From a virus: 31,520 bases of DNA. The notes below the pieces were generated by a model. It saw only the letters and a list, made by a program, of their open reading frames with translations, was not told the DNA's origin and did no database searches. The translations under genes were made by a program, and so were the position numbers. Position 1 is the stretch's first letter. The number at the start of each line of letters is the position of its first letter. Where the stretch lies: the IMG/VR virus record IMGVR_UViG_3300017991_000298, positions 1 to 31,520 of that record; one strand, written 5' to 3'. Below are positions 30,484-31,520 of the stretch, piece after piece.

Positions 30484-31197
30484 TCAACCGTCAATGATCG
30501 CGTCGCTCAGGTCCGCTCCGCGCATGTCCGCGCGGTGTAGGTCCGTGCCGCGCAGGTCTGTGTAGCGCAGGTCGGCGCCTCGCAGGTTGGCGTAGCGCAG
30601 GTCCGCGCCTCGCAGGTTAGCGCCTCGCAGGTCGGTGTCTCGCAGGTCGGTGTATTGCATATCAGCACCGCGCAGGTCGGCGTAGTGCAGGCACGAGTCG
30701 CCAAGCGACGCGCAGCTGATGTCCGCGCCTCGCAGGTCCGCGCCTCGCAGGTCAACGCCGCGTATGTCAGCGTCGCGTATGTCAGCGTTGCGCATATCAG
30801 CGCCTGTCATATCAGCGTAGCTCAGGTCCGCGCCCCTCAGGATGGCGTCGCTCAAGTCCGTGCCGTCGAGGGTCGCGCCGCTCAGCCACGCGTCGCTCAG
30901 GTCCGCGCCTGTCATATCAGCGTAGCCCAGGTCCGTGCCGTCGAGGATCGCGCCGCTCATATCAGCGCCTGTCATATCAGCGTCGCTCAGCCACGCGCCA
31001 CTCAGGTCCGCTTCGCGCATGCGGGCATTGCGCAGGTCGGCGTCACGCATGTCGGTGCCGCTAAGGTCAGTGTATCTCAAGTCTGCCAGAGCGCCAGCAC
31101 GCCCGTTGCTCTCCCACCACCGCATGTGTTCTGCGAGTATCGCCCGTAGCTCGTTGCCATCGATCTTGCGCCGTGGTGCGACAGGGTGAGTCGTCAT
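30484..31197 (-). CDS. Pentapeptide-repeat protein B
   Basis: ATG at 31197 behind GGAGGCAGAACA gives 237 aa; the upstream extension crosses the hairpin at 31220-31239 and is rejected. About 45 N-terminal residues (MTTHPVAPRRKI..) are followed by roughly 37 repeats of A(D/N)L/M-type pentapeptides, the later ones (LRGAD, LRGAN, LRYAN) nearly identical to those of the partial gene at 1-332. Early repeats are more diverged (MTGAD, LSDAW). The predicted fold is a long right-handed beta-helix, about nine coils. Roles such as gyrase binding or a structural scaffold are possible. Confidence 0.92.
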   Translation of the reverse strand: MTTHPVAPRRKIDGNELRAILAEHMRWWESNGRAGALADLRYTDLSGTDMRDADLRNARMREADLSGAWLSDADMTGADMSGAILDGTDLGYADMTGADLSDAWLSGATLDGTDLSDAILRGADLSYADMTGADMRNADIRDADIRGVDLRGADLRGADISCASLGDSCLHYADLRGADMQYTDLRDTDLRGANLRGADLRYANLRGADLRYTDLRGTDLHRADMRGADLSDAIIDG

Positions 31198-31219
31198 TGT
31201 TCTGCCTCCAAGCGTAATA

Positions 31220-31239
31220 GGGCCCGCCGACGCGGGCCC
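31220..31239 (-). promoter_or_regulatory. Intercistronic GC hairpin before pentapeptide protein B
   Basis: GGGCCCGC (31220-31227) and GCGGGCCC (31232-31239) form a perfect 8-bp stem with a CGAC loop between two leftward genes. There is no U-tract, and the SD-containing CTTGGAGG follows, as with the other intercistronic hairpins here. Confidence 0.62.
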
Positions 31240-31246
31240 GGGTAGG

Positions 31247-31495
31247 TCAAACGTCAGCTTGCCATGTCGCGTCGCCAAACATCGCGTTGATGGCCTCCAG
31301 CGACTCTGCCGCTACGGTAGACAGCGGCTCGTTGTCAGGGTCGAGCTGCAACCCGTTGCGCCTGTCGTGGTCCTCGCCGTAAACGACCAGCCTGTCTGGT
31401 GTTACGGCGCTGAGCGTGCACCAGATGCGGCCTGCGCCAACATCGTCTACGAGCACCTCGGTCCGTCCGTCTGCCATTTTCCTGATCGCTTCCAT
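31247..31495 (-). CDS. Unknown 82-aa protein
   Basis: ATG at 31495 follows GGAGGATGAGAG. A small acidic protein with a beta-rich N-terminal part (RTEVLVDDVGAGRIWCTLSA, VTPDRLVVYGEDHD) and a helical end (AESLEAINAMFG). It precedes pentapeptide protein B in the same direction. The first 25 bases upstream run to the window edge. No family recognised. Confidence 0.65.
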   Translation of the reverse strand: MEAIRKMADGRTEVLVDDVGAGRIWCTLSAVTPDRLVVYGEDHDRRNGLQLDPDNEPLSTVAAESLEAINAMFGDATWQADV

Positions 31496-31520
31496 CTCTC
31501 ATCCTCCTGTTTTTGCTTGC

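Noticed and set aside
30655-31149. 164-aa rightward frame opposite pentapeptide protein B
   Set aside because: It is the complementary reading of 15-bp tandem repeats; the leftward frame has the start, ribosome site and known fold.

Overview
The window is a stretch of a double-stranded DNA tailed phage (Caudoviricetes) or prophage-like genome with siphovirus architecture. It carries an HK97-fold head module, a long tape measure protein, a tail tube and no sheath gene. Shine-Dalgarno sites are strong, genes overlap in ATGA/GTGA fashion and almost no space is wasted, so the host is bacterial. A GTA-type 3TM holin, an amidase and a membrane-anchored coiled-coil protein weakly favour a Gram-negative host. 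No integrase and no tRNA were recognised.

Layout. (1) Positions 1-332 hold the 5' part of a leftward pentapeptide-repeat gene, with a near-consensus promoter. (2) A divergent promoter drives a short rightward operon (523-2724): an unknown protein, a RecT-like annealing-protein candidate and an unknown protein with a Gly-rich C-terminal loop. About 400 noncoding bases follow, built on ten copies of GCAACGG, then a bidirectional terminator. (3) Everything from 31495 down to 3232 is leftward. Read in transcription order it contains: accessory proteins including a second pentapeptide-repeat protein; a promoter with a leader shared with the gene at window start; a ribbon-helix-helix protein; a lambda-like replication block (initiator containing iterons, DnaB-type helicase); an HTH protein, dUTPase, SSB and RuvC with small unknowns; the packaging/head block (small and large terminase, portal, Mu F-like protein, protease, capsid); connector and tail genes; and lysis genes.

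The most notable region is 28528-28638. A strong rightward promoter directly precedes an intrinsic terminator with no rightward gene between them. This predicts a ~60-nt RNA antisense to the leader of the replication initiator, and that leader encodes a short TTG-started ORF ending just before the initiator start. The initiator gene contains five GTGGCATTTT(C/T)CCAC iterons. The arrangement recalls lambda cII-oop-O(ori)-P and plasmid Tap/RepA/CopA control, but with apparently unrelated proteins.

Other points of interest are a canonical -1 slippery heptamer GGGAAAC joining the two tail-chaperone frames, a tail-tube paralogue fused to a LamG-like domain, a hub protein with inserted beta-domain repeats, and a recurring GC hairpin followed by ACAAGGAG upstream of genes. 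All functional calls come from reading the sequence and remembered family features; no database search was run.
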